Shown here piece by piece: positions 8,600-16,262 of a stretch of DNA of 28,233 nt. The DNA comes from UBA6109 sp964506465 (GTDB lineage Bacteria > Desulfobacterota > Syntrophia > Syntrophales > UBA6109), in the NCBI GenBank assembly GCA_964506465.1, contig CAZDLM010000043.1, positions 1 through 28,233 on the forward strand, given 5' to 3'. The number at the start of each line of letters is the position of its first letter. The first letter of the stretch is position 1. Made by a program: the position numbers and the translations under genes. A model generated the notes under the pieces. The model saw only the letters and a program-made list of their open reading frames with translations. It made no database searches and had not been told where the DNA came from.

Positions 8600-9541
8600 T
8601 TGCCCGACATGACGAATTTGCAGCCCGCCCGAAAAGCCGTCGTCGAGGCGGGCGACCTCCGCAAGAACTTCGGCAAGACTGCCGCCGTCGCGGGCATTTC
8701 CTTCTCCGTTCTTCCCGGAGAGTGCTTCGGAATCCTGGGACCCAACGGCGCAGGCAAGACTACGACGGTACGCATGATCTACGGCTTTTCTCCCCCTTCG
8801 GCCGGGTCCATGAGGGTCTTCGGGCTGGATATTGCCCGGGAGGGCCGGCGGATCCGCTCCCGGATCGGCGTCTGCCACCAGGAGAACAACCTCGACCCCG
8901 AACTTTCCGTTCGGCAGAATCTTGAGGTCTTCGCCCGCTATTTCGGTCTTCCCTCCCGCGTCGCCGGCGACAAGGCCGCGGAGCTTCTGACCTTCATGTC
9001 GCTGGACCACCGGGGAGACGCGAAACCGATGGAGCTGTCCGGCGGCCTGATGCGGCGTCTCATGGTCGCCCGCGCCCTCATCAACGATCCGGAGCTGCTG
9101 ATCCTGGACGAGCCCACCACGGGACTGGACCCGCAGTCACGCCACCAGGTCTGGAGCCGGCTCGAGGAACTGAAGCACCGCGGCATGACGCTGCTCCTGA
9201 CAACCCACTACATGGATGAGGCCGCCCGTCTGTGCGACCGCCTGATCATCCTGGACCATGGAAAGATTCTGGTGCAGGGAACTCCCGCCGAGTTGATCCG
9301 GCGACACGTGGGGCTCGATGTCATCGAGGTGGCGGAGCCTTCTTCAGAACTCCTGCGTTTCGTGCAGTCCTCCGGCCTTCAGCATGAGAATCTCGGGCAC
9401 CGTCTCGTGATCTACAGCCGCGAGCGGAATTCGCTTTACACCGAGATCGGCGAGCGATACTGCCGGGAGGGCTGCACGCTCCGCACCGCCACCCTGGAGG
9501 ACGTGTTTCTCAAGCTCACCGGGAGGGCGCTTCGGGATTGA
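8600..9541 (+). CDS. ABC-2 type transporter ATP-binding protein, NodI/DrrA-like
   Basis: This 313-residue nucleotide-binding subunit has a complete set of motifs. Walker A is GPNGAGKTTT (about 50-59), the Q loop is in CHQENNLDPELSV, and the signature is LSGGLMRR. Walker B is LLILDEPTTGLDPQSR, followed by the switch His in LLTTHYMDEA. The C-terminal extension (about 225-313) is typical of NodI/DrrA exporters. It pairs with the following permease, whose reading region begins as this one ends. The start is uncertain. TTG at 8600 has AAAGG only 4 bases upstream, while ATG at 8609 is 13 bases from it. No exported substrate can be named; the upstream LarA-like gene could be a partner only by position. 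Confidence 0.92.
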   Translation: MPDMTNLQPARKAVVEAGDLRKNFGKTAAVAGISFSVLPGECFGILGPNGAGKTTTVRMIYGFSPPSAGSMRVFGLDIAREGRRIRSRIGVCHQENNLDPELSVRQNLEVFARYFGLPSRVAGDKAAELLTFMSLDHRGDAKPMELSGGLMRRLMVARALINDPELLILDEPTTGLDPQSRHQVWSRLEELKHRGMTLLLTTHYMDEAARLCDRLIILDHGKILVQGTPAELIRRHVGLDVIEVAEPSSELLRFVQSSGLQHENLGHRLVIYSRERNSLYTEIGERYCREGCTLRTATLEDVFLKLTGRALRD

Positions 9542-9552
9542 AAGGAACGTCC

Positions 9553-10326
9553 ATGAACCTGTCGGGAAGATTTGTCCGTGTCTGGCAGCGAAACCTGATC
9601 GTGTACCGGCAGACCTGGAAGATCAGTTTTCTGCCGCCGTTGCTGGAGCCCCTTCTCTACCTGGCCGCTTTCGGCGTCGGCCTGAGCGGCATGGTGGGAA
9701 ACCTTCAATATCGGGGCGAGGAGATCTCCTACGTCGCGTACCTGGCGCCGTCACTGATCGCCATCAACATCATGAACAGCGCCTTCTTCGAAAACACCTA
9801 CTCTTCGTTTGTCCGCATGTATTACCAGAAGATGTTCGACGGGATGATGGCAACCCCGCTCACGGTCGAAGAGATCATCGCGGGCGAGATCGCCTGGGGC
9901 GCAACGAAATCCGTGATCGGCACAGTCATCATGATGGCCGTCATCAGCCTATTCGGCCTTCTGCGCTACCCGGAGACCCTGCTGATTCTGCCTGTTTCCG
10001 TTCTGGCCGGCCTCGCTTTCGGGTCGCTGGGCATGTTCTTCACCGGAATCGTTCGCAACATCGACCTGTTCAATCTCCCCATTTTCCTGTTCATCACGCC
10101 GATGTTCCTCTTCGGCGGGACGTTTTTCCCGATCGACGCCCTTCCCTCCTGGGCGCAGACCGTCGCCCTGGCTTTCCCGCTGACCCACCTCGTCACTGTC
10201 GTGCGCGACGCAGGCCTCGGCCGTATCGGTCCCGATTTCTGGTGGGGTCTGGCTTATCTTTCGATATTCGTGGTTTTCTTCTTCCCGGTGTCGGTTCGCA
10301 GGATGCGCCAGCGCCTGATCAAGTAG
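9553..10326 (+). CDS. ABC-2 type transporter permease, NodJ-like
   Basis: This 257-residue inner-membrane protein has about six hydrophobic segments. It includes LLEPLLYLAAFGVGLSGMV near residues 30-48 and the conserved FLFITPMFLFGGTFFPIDAL and FPLTHLV stretches of the NodJ/ABC-2 permease family near the C-terminus. With the preceding ATPase it should form a homodimeric exporter complex. The start at 9553 has AAAGGA six bases upstream, better supported than the TTG at 9538 that overlaps the ATPase stop. The gene ends 23 bases from the convergent aminotransferase, with no clear terminator between them. Confidence 0.9.
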   Translation: MNLSGRFVRVWQRNLIVYRQTWKISFLPPLLEPLLYLAAFGVGLSGMVGNLQYRGEEISYVAYLAPSLIAINIMNSAFFENTYSSFVRMYYQKMFDGMMATPLTVEEIIAGEIAWGATKSVIGTVIMMAVISLFGLLRYPETLLILPVSVLAGLAFGSLGMFFTGIVRNIDLFNLPIFLFITPMFLFGGTFFPIDALPSWAQTVALAFPLTHLVTVVRDAGLGRIGPDFWWGLAYLSIFVVFFFPVSVRRMRQRLIK

Positions 10327-10349
10327 CCTCTCTCAGCCGCCTGTCACGT

Positions 10350-11654
10350 TCAGCGGGACGATTCCACATACTGCACAATCGCCCCCGCCATGGCCCGGAT
10401 CGCCTCTTCGAACTTGCCCTCGTCCTTCTCCAGGAGCGTCATGCGGAAACCGGGCAGAGAAGTATAGAAGGACGTGAGGGGGACGGTGCAGATGCCCGTT
10501 GCGCCCAGGAGATAATAGACGAATCTCTTGTCGTATTCGATCTGGCCGGAGACGAGTTTTTCGATGTAGGTCCGCACGTCCGCCTGTTTGATCGGCAGCG
10601 TCTGCCGGCCGTTCAAAACGGCCTCGTTGAAAGCGACCGTCATGTAAAAGGCCCCGTCCGTCCTGTTGACCACAACGTAGGGTACATCCTTCAGCAGGTT
10701 GTAGGCGATGTTCGAAAGCTTCTCGTAGTGGCGGAGTCTTTCCTGAAGGTACTCCGGATACTGCGGGTGCGAAAGGATCACCGGGATCGCCATCTGGGGA
10801 AGCGTCGTCGAGCAGACCTCCGACATCTTCTGGTGAAAAACCGCATCCACGTAACGGGAAAATGCCGGGTCGCGGTCTACGTTGTACACCTCCACCCATC
10901 CGCACCGGGAGCCGGGCCAGGGGAATTCCTTGGAGATCCCCTTCATCGCCATCCCCGGCACCTCGCCGATGATGTCCGACAGGGGGACGGTCTTCTTCCC
11001 GTTGAAGACGATGTTGTTGTACGTCTCGTCGAAAACGAGGAACAGGTCGTACTCGCGGGCGATCTCGACGATCTGTTGCAGAACCTCGGGCGGATAGACG
11101 AATCCCGTCGGGTTGTCCGGATTGATGACCAGAATCCCGACGATGGATTTGTGGCTCTTCACCTTGCGCTCGAGTTCATGGATGTCGGGCTGCCATTCGC
11201 AATACGGGTTCATCCGGTACGTGTTGGGAGGGAAGGAGGCATGCAGGACCTCCGCGAGCAGATGGGTCGAATAGGTCGGCTCCGGCATGATGATCCGCGC
11301 ATCGACGCGAATGGCGCTGTAGACCCTGGCAATCGCGTCTCCCAGCCCGTTGAAGAATATGATGTCCTCGGGAGTTATCTGGACACCGCCGCGCGAGTTG
11401 ACCCGTTCCGCCAGGTACTGGCGCGTCGCCAGCACGCCCTTTGTCGGAGAGTATGCGTAGGTTTCATCCCGGCGGATCAGATCCACCAGGACTTCCTTCA
11501 TCCATTCCGGGATCTTCTCCCCCTTGTGAACGGGATCTCCGATGTTTTCCCAGTGGATCTGGACGCCATGCTGCTCAAGCCTGGTGCCCACCGAAACGAT
11601 GTTCCGGATCTCGTAGACGAGACCGCTTCCGCCCTTGGCGATGTCAAATCTCAT
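10350..11654 (-). CDS. Pyridoxal-phosphate-dependent aminotransferase, class I/II
   Basis: This 434-residue fold-type I enzyme has the expected landmarks. GDP...YSPTKGVLATRQYLAERVN lies near the N-terminus. INPDNPTG is the substrate/cofactor loop, and FDETYNNIVF holds the Asp/Tyr that contact PLP. GISKEFPWPGSRCGW contains the Schiff-base Lys, and GFRMTLLEKDE near the end holds the carboxylate-binding Arg. The subgroup resembles AlaA-like aminotransferases, but the amino donor cannot be read from sequence. ATG at 11654 is chosen because GAGG lies 5-8 bases upstream and the fold starts there; a longer frame reaches 11720 but adds a non-conserved Cys-rich tail. It is divergent from the thiamine-binding protein gene. 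Confidence 0.9.
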   Translation of the reverse strand: MRFDIAKGGSGLVYEIRNIVSVGTRLEQHGVQIHWENIGDPVHKGEKIPEWMKEVLVDLIRRDETYAYSPTKGVLATRQYLAERVNSRGGVQITPEDIIFFNGLGDAIARVYSAIRVDARIIMPEPTYSTHLLAEVLHASFPPNTYRMNPYCEWQPDIHELERKVKSHKSIVGILVINPDNPTGFVYPPEVLQQIVEIAREYDLFLVFDETYNNIVFNGKKTVPLSDIIGEVPGMAMKGISKEFPWPGSRCGWVEVYNVDRDPAFSRYVDAVFHQKMSEVCSTTLPQMAIPVILSHPQYPEYLQERLRHYEKLSNIAYNLLKDVPYVVVNRTDGAFYMTVAFNEAVLNGRQTLPIKQADVRTYIEKLVSGQIEYDKRFVYYLLGATGICTVPLTSFYTSLPGFRMTLLEKDEGKFEEAIRAMAGAIVQYVESSR

Positions 11655-11673
11655 GGGTTCCTCACAGATACAC

Positions 11674-11696
11674 AAATTCATGGAACAAATGAATTT
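11674..11696. promoter_or_regulatory. Inverted repeat, candidate operator
   Basis: AAATTCAT-(7 bases)-ATGAATTT is a perfect 8-base inverted repeat 20 bases upstream of the aminotransferase ATG, in an unusually AT-rich pocket. A second inverted repeat, TTTCCA-(9)-TGGAAA, lies at 11724-11744 between it and the divergent promoter. Both are good shapes for dimeric repressor sites, but the regulator is unknown. Confidence 0.4.
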
Positions 11697-11747
11697 TGCT
11701 CCCTTAGTACAAACGCGCAATTTTTTCCACGAATTTGTTGGAAACGC

Positions 11748-11776
11748 TGGAAAGAAGTGGCGACCCGGCGTATAAT
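11748..11776 (+). promoter_or_regulatory. Sigma-70 promoter for the thiamine-binding protein gene
   Basis: A perfect TATAAT at 11771-11776 is preceded after 17 bases by TGGAAA (4 of 6 consensus positions) at 11748-11753. Transcription would start near 11783 and leave a leader of about 60 bases before the ATG at 11843. Confidence 0.6.
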
Positions 11777-11842
11777 CGCCGTTCTCGCAGGGTTGCGGCC
11801 GACGGCTGCGGCGGGTTATCCATTTCCAGCAAGGAGAGGTCT

Positions 11843-12136
11843 ATGAGCGTCCTCGTCGATTTGGCGATGTTTCCCACCGACAAGGGGGAAAGCGTCAGCC
11901 CCTACGTCTCCCGCATCATCCGCATCATCCGGGACAGCGGCCTTCCCTACCGGTTCGGTCCCATGGGGACAAGCATCGAAGGGGAGTGGGAGGAGGTCAT
12001 GGGTCTCCTGACCCGCTGCTTCGAGGAACTGAAGAAGGACAGCAACCGAATCTACATGACGATGAAGGTCGATTACCGCCGGGGCGAAGGCGGCCGGATC
12101 GAAAGCAAGATACGGTCCGTCCAGAGCAAACTCTAG
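11843..12136 (+). CDS. MTH1187/YkoF-family thiamine-binding protein (DUF77)
   Basis: This 97-residue ferredoxin-like-fold protein matches the MTH1187 family in length and pattern. It begins MSVLVDLAMFPTDKGESVSPYVSRII and continues with YRFGPMGTSIEGEWEEVM, the conserved ligand-pocket segment. Members bind thiamine or related compounds, usually as homotetramers. The precise role is unclear: salvage, transport or sensing. The start at 11843 is set by AAGGAG six to eleven bases upstream. A longer frame from 11735 crosses the promoter and is not used. The gene has its own promoter and no riboswitch in the leader. A palindromic repeat element starts 3 bases after the stop and may also end transcription. 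Confidence 0.82.
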   Translation: MSVLVDLAMFPTDKGESVSPYVSRIIRIIRDSGLPYRFGPMGTSIEGEWEEVMGLLTRCFEELKKDSNRIYMTMKVDYRRGEGGRIESKIRSVQSKL

Positions 12137-12139
12137 CGC

Positions 12140-12259
12140 GGCTGTTCAAAAATGCCCGCCTGCGGCGTTCCCCTCACCCTTTACCATTCGACGTACATCC
12201 CAGTACGTCTCGTGGCTCAGGATTTCGGGGGCCTTGCATCCGGGCATTTTTGAACAGCC
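12140..12259. repeat. Miniature palindromic repeat element of about 120 bases
   Basis: Perfect 19-base arms, GGCTGTTCAAAAATGCCCG at 12140-12158 and its reverse complement at 12241-12259, bracket a 120-base element. A second palindrome, GACGTAC-ATCCCA-GTACGTC (12190-12209), sits close to the centre, so the whole would fold into a long interrupted hairpin. Only one copy is in the window. From memory, elements with nearly the same terminal sequence and a central GTAC palindrome are scattered between genes in Syntrophales and related genomes, so I read it as a REP/MITE-like mobile repeat. It directly follows the thiamine-binding protein stop. Confidence 0.75.
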
Positions 12260-12312
12260 TGAAAAAAGGAAGCATGGCGCTGCTGAATCCGACAGCGGGG
12301 CGACGACTCGAC

Positions 12313-12349
12313 AGTGACCTTGACTTTGCGACAAGGGTGTCACTACATT
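12313..12349 (+). promoter_or_regulatory. Promoter with overlapping inverted repeat upstream of nifU
   Basis: TTGACT (12320-12325) and TACATT (12344-12349), 18 bases apart, make a plausible sigma-70 promoter. Overlapping it is the inverted repeat AGTGAC-CTTG (12313-12322) and CAAG-GGT-GTCACT (12332-12344), a 6 plus 4 base stem with a 3-base bulge. It would cover the -35 and spacer, a position suited to repression by an iron-sulphur or cysteine sensor. The identity of any regulator is a guess. Confidence 0.45.
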
Positions 12350-12422
12350 AAAGGAAATATTGCGATCGTCCCGGCTCAGCGTTTCCATCGGCGGACGGCA
12401 ACAGAAAGGAAGGATAACGGCC

Positions 12423-13247
12423 ATGTGGGAATACACGGACAAGGTGCGGGAGCATTTTCTCAACCCACGCAACGTCGGCGAGGTGGAAAATCCGGACGGA
12501 TCCGCGGAAATCGGCTCCATCGCCTGCGGGGATGCCCTGAAGCTGACTTTCAAACTGGATGAAAACAAGCGCATCAAGGAGGCAAAGTTCAAGACCTTCG
12601 GCTGCGCCAGCGCCATCGCTGCTTCGTCGGCGCTGACGGAAATTATCAAGGGCATGACGCTTGAAGAGGCCGCCAAAGTCACGAACCAGGATATTGCGAC
12701 GTATCTGGGAGGTCTCCCCAAAGAGAAGATGCATTGCTCCGTTCTGGGGCAGCAGGCGCTGGAGAAGGCGATCGAAAACTACAGGGGAATCGCCTCCAAG
12801 GAGCCGGAGGAAAAAATCATCTGCGAATGCTTCGGTGTGACCGACCGTGAGATCGAGCGGGCCATCCGCGACAACAAGCTCACCACGGTTGAAGAAGTCA
12901 CGAACTATACGAAAGCCGGCGGAGGGTGCGGGGGATGCCATCCGGAAATCCAGGCGATCCTGGACCGTGTGCGTGCGGAAAGCAAACCCGCAGCCAAACC
13001 GAAGATGTCCAACATCCAGAAGATCCGCAAGATCGAGGAGACGCTGGAGCGGGAAATCCGGCCCTCCCTTAAACAGGACGGCGGAGACATCGAGCTGATC
13101 GACGTCGTCGACAACCGCGTCCTCGTGGCCACGCGCGGCGCCTGCGCCACCTGCAAGGCCTCCGACATCACCATGAAGCACTTCGTGGAATTGAAACTCC
13201 GGGAATTCGTCACTCCCGAGCTTACCGTGGAGGAGGTGACCAAGTGA
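12423..13247 (+). CDS. nifU: Full-length three-domain NifU iron-sulphur scaffold protein
   Basis: NifU assembles Fe-S clusters from sulphur delivered by NifS. The 274-residue protein has three domains. The IscU-like scaffold (1-125) carries Cys35, Cys61 and Cys105. The central [2Fe-2S] BFD-like domain (about 130-178) carries Cys134, Cys136, Cys169 and Cys172 (CECFG...GCGGCH). The Nfu-type C-terminal domain (about 198-272) has the CxxC pair Cys241/Cys244 in GACATCKAS. All expected cysteines are present. The ATG at 12423 follows AAGGAAGGA. The nifS start overlaps its stop. No nitrogenase genes are visible; in anaerobes of this group such a NifU/NifS pair often serves as the general cluster assembly system. 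The leader may carry an operator-like inverted repeat. Confidence 0.95.
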   Translation: MWEYTDKVREHFLNPRNVGEVENPDGSAEIGSIACGDALKLTFKLDENKRIKEAKFKTFGCASAIAASSALTEIIKGMTLEEAAKVTNQDIATYLGGLPKEKMHCSVLGQQALEKAIENYRGIASKEPEEKIICECFGVTDREIERAIRDNKLTTVEEVTNYTKAGGGCGGCHPEIQAILDRVRAESKPAAKPKMSNIQKIRKIEETLEREIRPSLKQDGGDIELIDVVDNRVLVATRGACATCKASDITMKHFVELKLREFVTPELTVEEVTK

Positions 13248-14422
13248 AGACCGTATACCTCGACAACAACGCCACAACAAGAGTCGCCCCGGAAGTCCTC
13301 GAGGCGATGCTCCCGTTTTTCTCGGAGCTTTACGGAAATCCTTCCAGCATGCATTCCTTCGGCGGCCAGGTGGCACATCACCTCGGTCAGGCCCGCGGGC
13401 AGGTTGCGGATATTCTGGGCGCCGAGCCCGAAGAGATCGTTTTCACCAGTTGTGGAACGGAGAGCGACAACGCCGCCATCCGGTCGGCGCTGACGGTTTC
13501 CCCGGACAAGAAGCATATCGTCACGAGCCGGGTCGAGCACCCCGCCATTCGCTCGCTCTGCCACCATCTCCGCAAACAGGGATACCGTGTCACCGAAATC
13601 CCCGTGGATTCGGAGGGACGGCTGGATATGGACGGTTACGCGAAGAGCCTTACTTCGGACACCGCAGTCGTAAGCCTCATGTGGGCCAACAACGAAACGG
13701 GCGTCGTCTTCCCGGTGGAAAAGGCCGCCCGGATGGCCTATGAACGGGATATCCTTTTTCACACCGATGCCGTGCAGGTCGTGGGCAAGACGCCTATCAA
13801 CATGAAGAAGAATACCATCAACATGCTGTCTTTTTCCGGCCACAAACTTCACGCCCAGAAGGGCATCGGGGTTCTGTATATCCGCCGAGGCACAAAATTC
13901 GCTCCTTTTTTCATCGGCGGCCACCAGGAGCGGGGACGCAGGGGAGGCACGGAAAACACACCGGCCATCGTCGGCCTGGGGAAGGCCTGCGCACTGGCCA
14001 TGGCGAACCTCAAAGAGGAAAACACGAGGGTGAGAGCGCTCCGGGACAAGCTTGAAACCGAGCTGCTCAGGAGAATCCCCGGCAGCCGCGTCAACGGCGA
14101 CACCGCCCAACGTCTGCCCAACACGACCAACATCAGCTTCGAATATGTCGAAGGGGAAGGCATTCTTCTCTTGATGGACCAGTTCGGCATCTGCGCATCC
14201 TCCGGTTCGGCGTGCACATCCGGCTCCCTCCAGCCATCGCACGTGCTCCGCGCCATGGGCGTCCCCTTCACGATGGCCCACGGTTCGATCCGCTTCAGCC
14301 TGAGCATCTACAATACGGAGGAGGACATCGACTTCGTCATCGAGAAATTGCCGGGGATCATCGAGCGGCTGCGCGGCATGTCGCCCTACTGGAAACCCGG
14401 CGAGAAGTGCGCCAGCGCTTAG
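13244..14422 (+). CDS. nifS: Cysteine desulfurase NifS
   Basis: NifS is a PLP enzyme that removes sulphur from cysteine as a persulphide and hands it to NifU. The 392-residue protein opens with VYLDNNATTRVAPEVLEAM. It has the PLP-stacking His99 (VEHPA), the Schiff-base Lys201 in SFSGHKLHA, and the catalytic Cys324 in the mobile loop SSGSACTSGSLQPSHVLRAMG. The extended loop sequence is that of NifS/IscS (class I) rather than SufS. It starts with GTG at 13244, overlapping the nifU stop by four bases, which indicates translational coupling. cysE follows after 42 bases and would supply the cysteine precursor. Confidence 0.95.
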   Translation: MKTVYLDNNATTRVAPEVLEAMLPFFSELYGNPSSMHSFGGQVAHHLGQARGQVADILGAEPEEIVFTSCGTESDNAAIRSALTVSPDKKHIVTSRVEHPAIRSLCHHLRKQGYRVTEIPVDSEGRLDMDGYAKSLTSDTAVVSLMWANNETGVVFPVEKAARMAYERDILFHTDAVQVVGKTPINMKKNTINMLSFSGHKLHAQKGIGVLYIRRGTKFAPFFIGGHQERGRRGGTENTPAIVGLGKACALAMANLKEENTRVRALRDKLETELLRRIPGSRVNGDTAQRLPNTTNISFEYVEGEGILLLMDQFGICASSGSACTSGSLQPSHVLRAMGVPFTMAHGSIRFSLSIYNTEEDIDFVIEKLPGIIERLRGMSPYWKPGEKCASA

Positions 14423-14464
14423 AAAAGCCCGCATTTTCGCCGGACCGCCGGCAAAAGGATCTTC

Positions 14465-15421
14465 ATGGACGACTCGAAGATGGATGCATGCAAAACCGAC
14501 GTGGCCTCGGAACTCGAGTATCGGGCTGAAATTCCCGCCGTTGTGGAGCGGTTGGTCGTTTCGTGCGGCGGCAGCAACGGCTGCTTCGAGCATGTGACGT
14601 CCGAACCGCTGCCTTCCCGGGAGGCCGTTATCGACTTGATCGAACGGACGCGGCGCATCCTCTACCCCGGCTACTTCAGCCGATCCCGCGTGGACCGGAT
14701 CAACCTGACCTATTACTTCGGCCAGGAGGTCACCGCCCTGTTCGAGGCGCTGTCCCGGCAGATCGCCCTAGCCATCCGCCATGACTGCATCCGCTATCAT
14801 CAGCCCTGCACGTTCTGCGACGAGCGGGGACAGCAGATTGCGATCTCCCTCATCCGTTATTTCCCGCAACTGCGGGAGATGCTGGCCGAGGACATCCGGG
14901 CCGCTTTCGAAGGCGACCCCGCCGCGCAGAGCCACGACGAGGTCATCTTCAGTTATCCCGGCCTCTTTGCCATCACCGTATATCGGACCGCCCACTTCCT
15001 GCAGGAACAAAAGGTCCCGCTGCTTCCGCGGATCATGACCGAGTACGCCCACAGCCTCAGCGGCATCGACATTCACCCCGGCGCGGAGATCGGACGGAGC
15101 TTCTTCATCGATCACGGCACCGGCGTGGTAATCGGCGCGACATCGATCATCGGCGACCGCGTCCGGATCTATCAGGGTGTAACCCTCGGGGCTCTTTCCC
15201 TGCGCAAGGAAGAGTGCGAACGCCTGCGGACGGAAAAACGGCACCCGACGATCGAGGACGACGTCACGATCTATTCCAATGCCACGATCCTGGGCGGCCG
15301 CACCGTGATCGGCGCCCGTTCCGTCATCGGCGGGAACGTGTGGATCACCGATTCGGTTCCGCCCGATACGGAAGTTTTCCTGAAGAAACCGGAACTGGTC
15401 TTCCGGGGGACCTCCGGCTGA
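14465..15421 (+). CDS. cysE: Serine O-acetyltransferase, long EpsC-like form
   Basis: The enzyme makes O-acetylserine from serine and acetyl-CoA, the committed step of cysteine synthesis. The 318-residue protein has a helical N-terminal region (about 1-180) and then the left-handed beta-helix of hexapeptide repeats. That region reads GIDIHPGAEIGRSFFIDHGTG, followed by VVIGATSIIGDRVRIYQGVTLGA, which contains the catalytic His and acetyl-CoA site. It is longer than enterobacterial CysE and resembles the EpsC/SatA-type enzymes found beside nifS-like genes. ATG at 14465 has AAAGGA six bases upstream. Co-occurrence with nifU and nifS indicates cysteine made for Fe-S cluster assembly. No cysK is in the window. 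Confidence 0.92.
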   Translation: MDDSKMDACKTDVASELEYRAEIPAVVERLVVSCGGSNGCFEHVTSEPLPSREAVIDLIERTRRILYPGYFSRSRVDRINLTYYFGQEVTALFEALSRQIALAIRHDCIRYHQPCTFCDERGQQIAISLIRYFPQLREMLAEDIRAAFEGDPAAQSHDEVIFSYPGLFAITVYRTAHFLQEQKVPLLPRIMTEYAHSLSGIDIHPGAEIGRSFFIDHGTGVVIGATSIIGDRVRIYQGVTLGALSLRKEECERLRTEKRHPTIEDDVTIYSNATILGGRTVIGARSVIGGNVWITDSVPPDTEVFLKKPELVFRGTSG

Positions 15422-15476
15422 TCCTGCACGCCCCCCCTTGCGGCTGCCTCTCACCCGGCCGAACGCCTTTTTCCCT

Positions 15477-15505
15477 TTGACAGACGGGGTTTTTCGGGCT
15501 ATCCA
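15477..15505 (+). promoter_or_regulatory. Candidate promoter for the GAF-gap-regulator run
   Basis: A perfect TTGACA at 15477-15482 is followed after 17 bases by TATCCA at 15500-15505 (3 of 6). It lies in the 200-base gap after cysE. A leader of about 115 bases would precede the GAF gene. Confidence 0.4.
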
Positions 15506-15629
15506 CGAAGGCAAAAGCTGATCGCGCCGTGCGGTTCCCCATCAACCTCTCAACAACGCCCGCCTCCGCGGAGGTCCGGCCGTCGAAGCCGAACCGGGGA
15601 GAAAGCGGGGAATACAGGAGGGTATGGCC

Positions 15630-16193
15630 ATGAAGGAAAAGCCGATAGACTACTTCGTCGCGCTCTACGATCTGGCGAGGGTGATCAACGCCTCCCTCGA
15701 CCCCTGCGTCGTGCTGGAACAGGTGGCGCAGCATGTCGCCCTGACGATCCGCGCCAAGGCGTGCAGCATCCGGCTCCTGGATTCGCGAAAACAACGGCTC
15801 CTCTTGAGGGCGGCCTACGGCCTGTCCGACAAGTACCTGAGAAAGGGTCCGGTCCTGGTCAAGGAAAGCGGTCTGGACAAGAAGGCCCTGCAGGGGAAGA
15901 CGATGTGGCTCCGGGACGCGAGCACGGACAAGAACTTCCAGTATGGAGCCCGGGCCAAAGCCGAGGGGATCAAGTCGGTCCTGGTTCTTCCCCTTCTTAT
16001 CGACAATAAGGCGACGGGCGTCCTGCGGGTCTACTCGGATAAGATCCGTGAGTTCGACGACCAGGAGATTCGTTTTCTCGAGGCCGCGGCGAACCTGAGC
16101 GCCATCGCCATCGAAAATGCCAGGCTCCACAAGACGCTCCAGAACCGCTACGAGCTCATGACGGAGCACAAGAACCGGATCGACGACAATTGA
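15630..16193 (+). CDS. Single-domain GAF protein
   Basis: This 187-residue soluble protein consists almost entirely of one GAF domain (about 15-165). The pattern is typical: VINASLDPCVVLEQVAQHVALTIRAKACSIRLLD, then GIKSVLVLPLLIDNKATGVLRVYS, then FLEAAANLSAIAIENARLH. A short helix closes it. No output domain is attached, so it probably binds a small ligand and acts on a partner. The start at 15630 is chosen over the ATG at 15624 because AGGAGG lies 8 bases before the former and only 2 before the latter. It stands upstream of gap and an NtrC-type regulator on the same strand. Which ligand binds is unknown; Cys residues near the N-terminus of the domain could allow redox sensing, but this is speculative. 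Confidence 0.85.
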   Translation: MKEKPIDYFVALYDLARVINASLDPCVVLEQVAQHVALTIRAKACSIRLLDSRKQRLLLRAAYGLSDKYLRKGPVLVKESGLDKKALQGKTMWLRDASTDKNFQYGARAKAEGIKSVLVLPLLIDNKATGVLRVYSDKIREFDDQEIRFLEAAANLSAIAIENARLHKTLQNRYELMTEHKNRIDDN

Positions 16194-16205
16194 TGCCGCA
16201 TTGCG

Positions 16206-16219
16206 GCCCCTTGCGGGGC
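16206..16219 (+). other. Small GC hairpin between the GAF gene and gap
   Basis: GCCCC-TTGC-GGGGC forms a 5-base stem with a 4-base loop just after the GAF stop. There is no T run, so it is more likely an RNA-stability or spacing element than a terminator. Confidence 0.35.
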
Positions 16220-16262
16220 TCCGGAACCGAACCCAACCCCTTGTGACCGGAAGGAGGAACGT

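Noticed and set aside
7085..9010. Minus-strand frame of 641 codons opposite the LarA-like gene and ABC ATPase
   Set aside because: A GC-rich shadow of well-supported plus-strand genes, with no domain signature.
11777..11842. Possible TPP riboswitch before the thiamine-binding protein gene
   Set aside because: The leader is only about 60 bases and lacks the CTGAGA element and paired arms of the TPP aptamer.
12423..14422. Nitrogen-fixation island
   Set aside because: NifU and NifS are present but no nitrogenase or other nif gene is; cysE context fits general Fe-S assembly.
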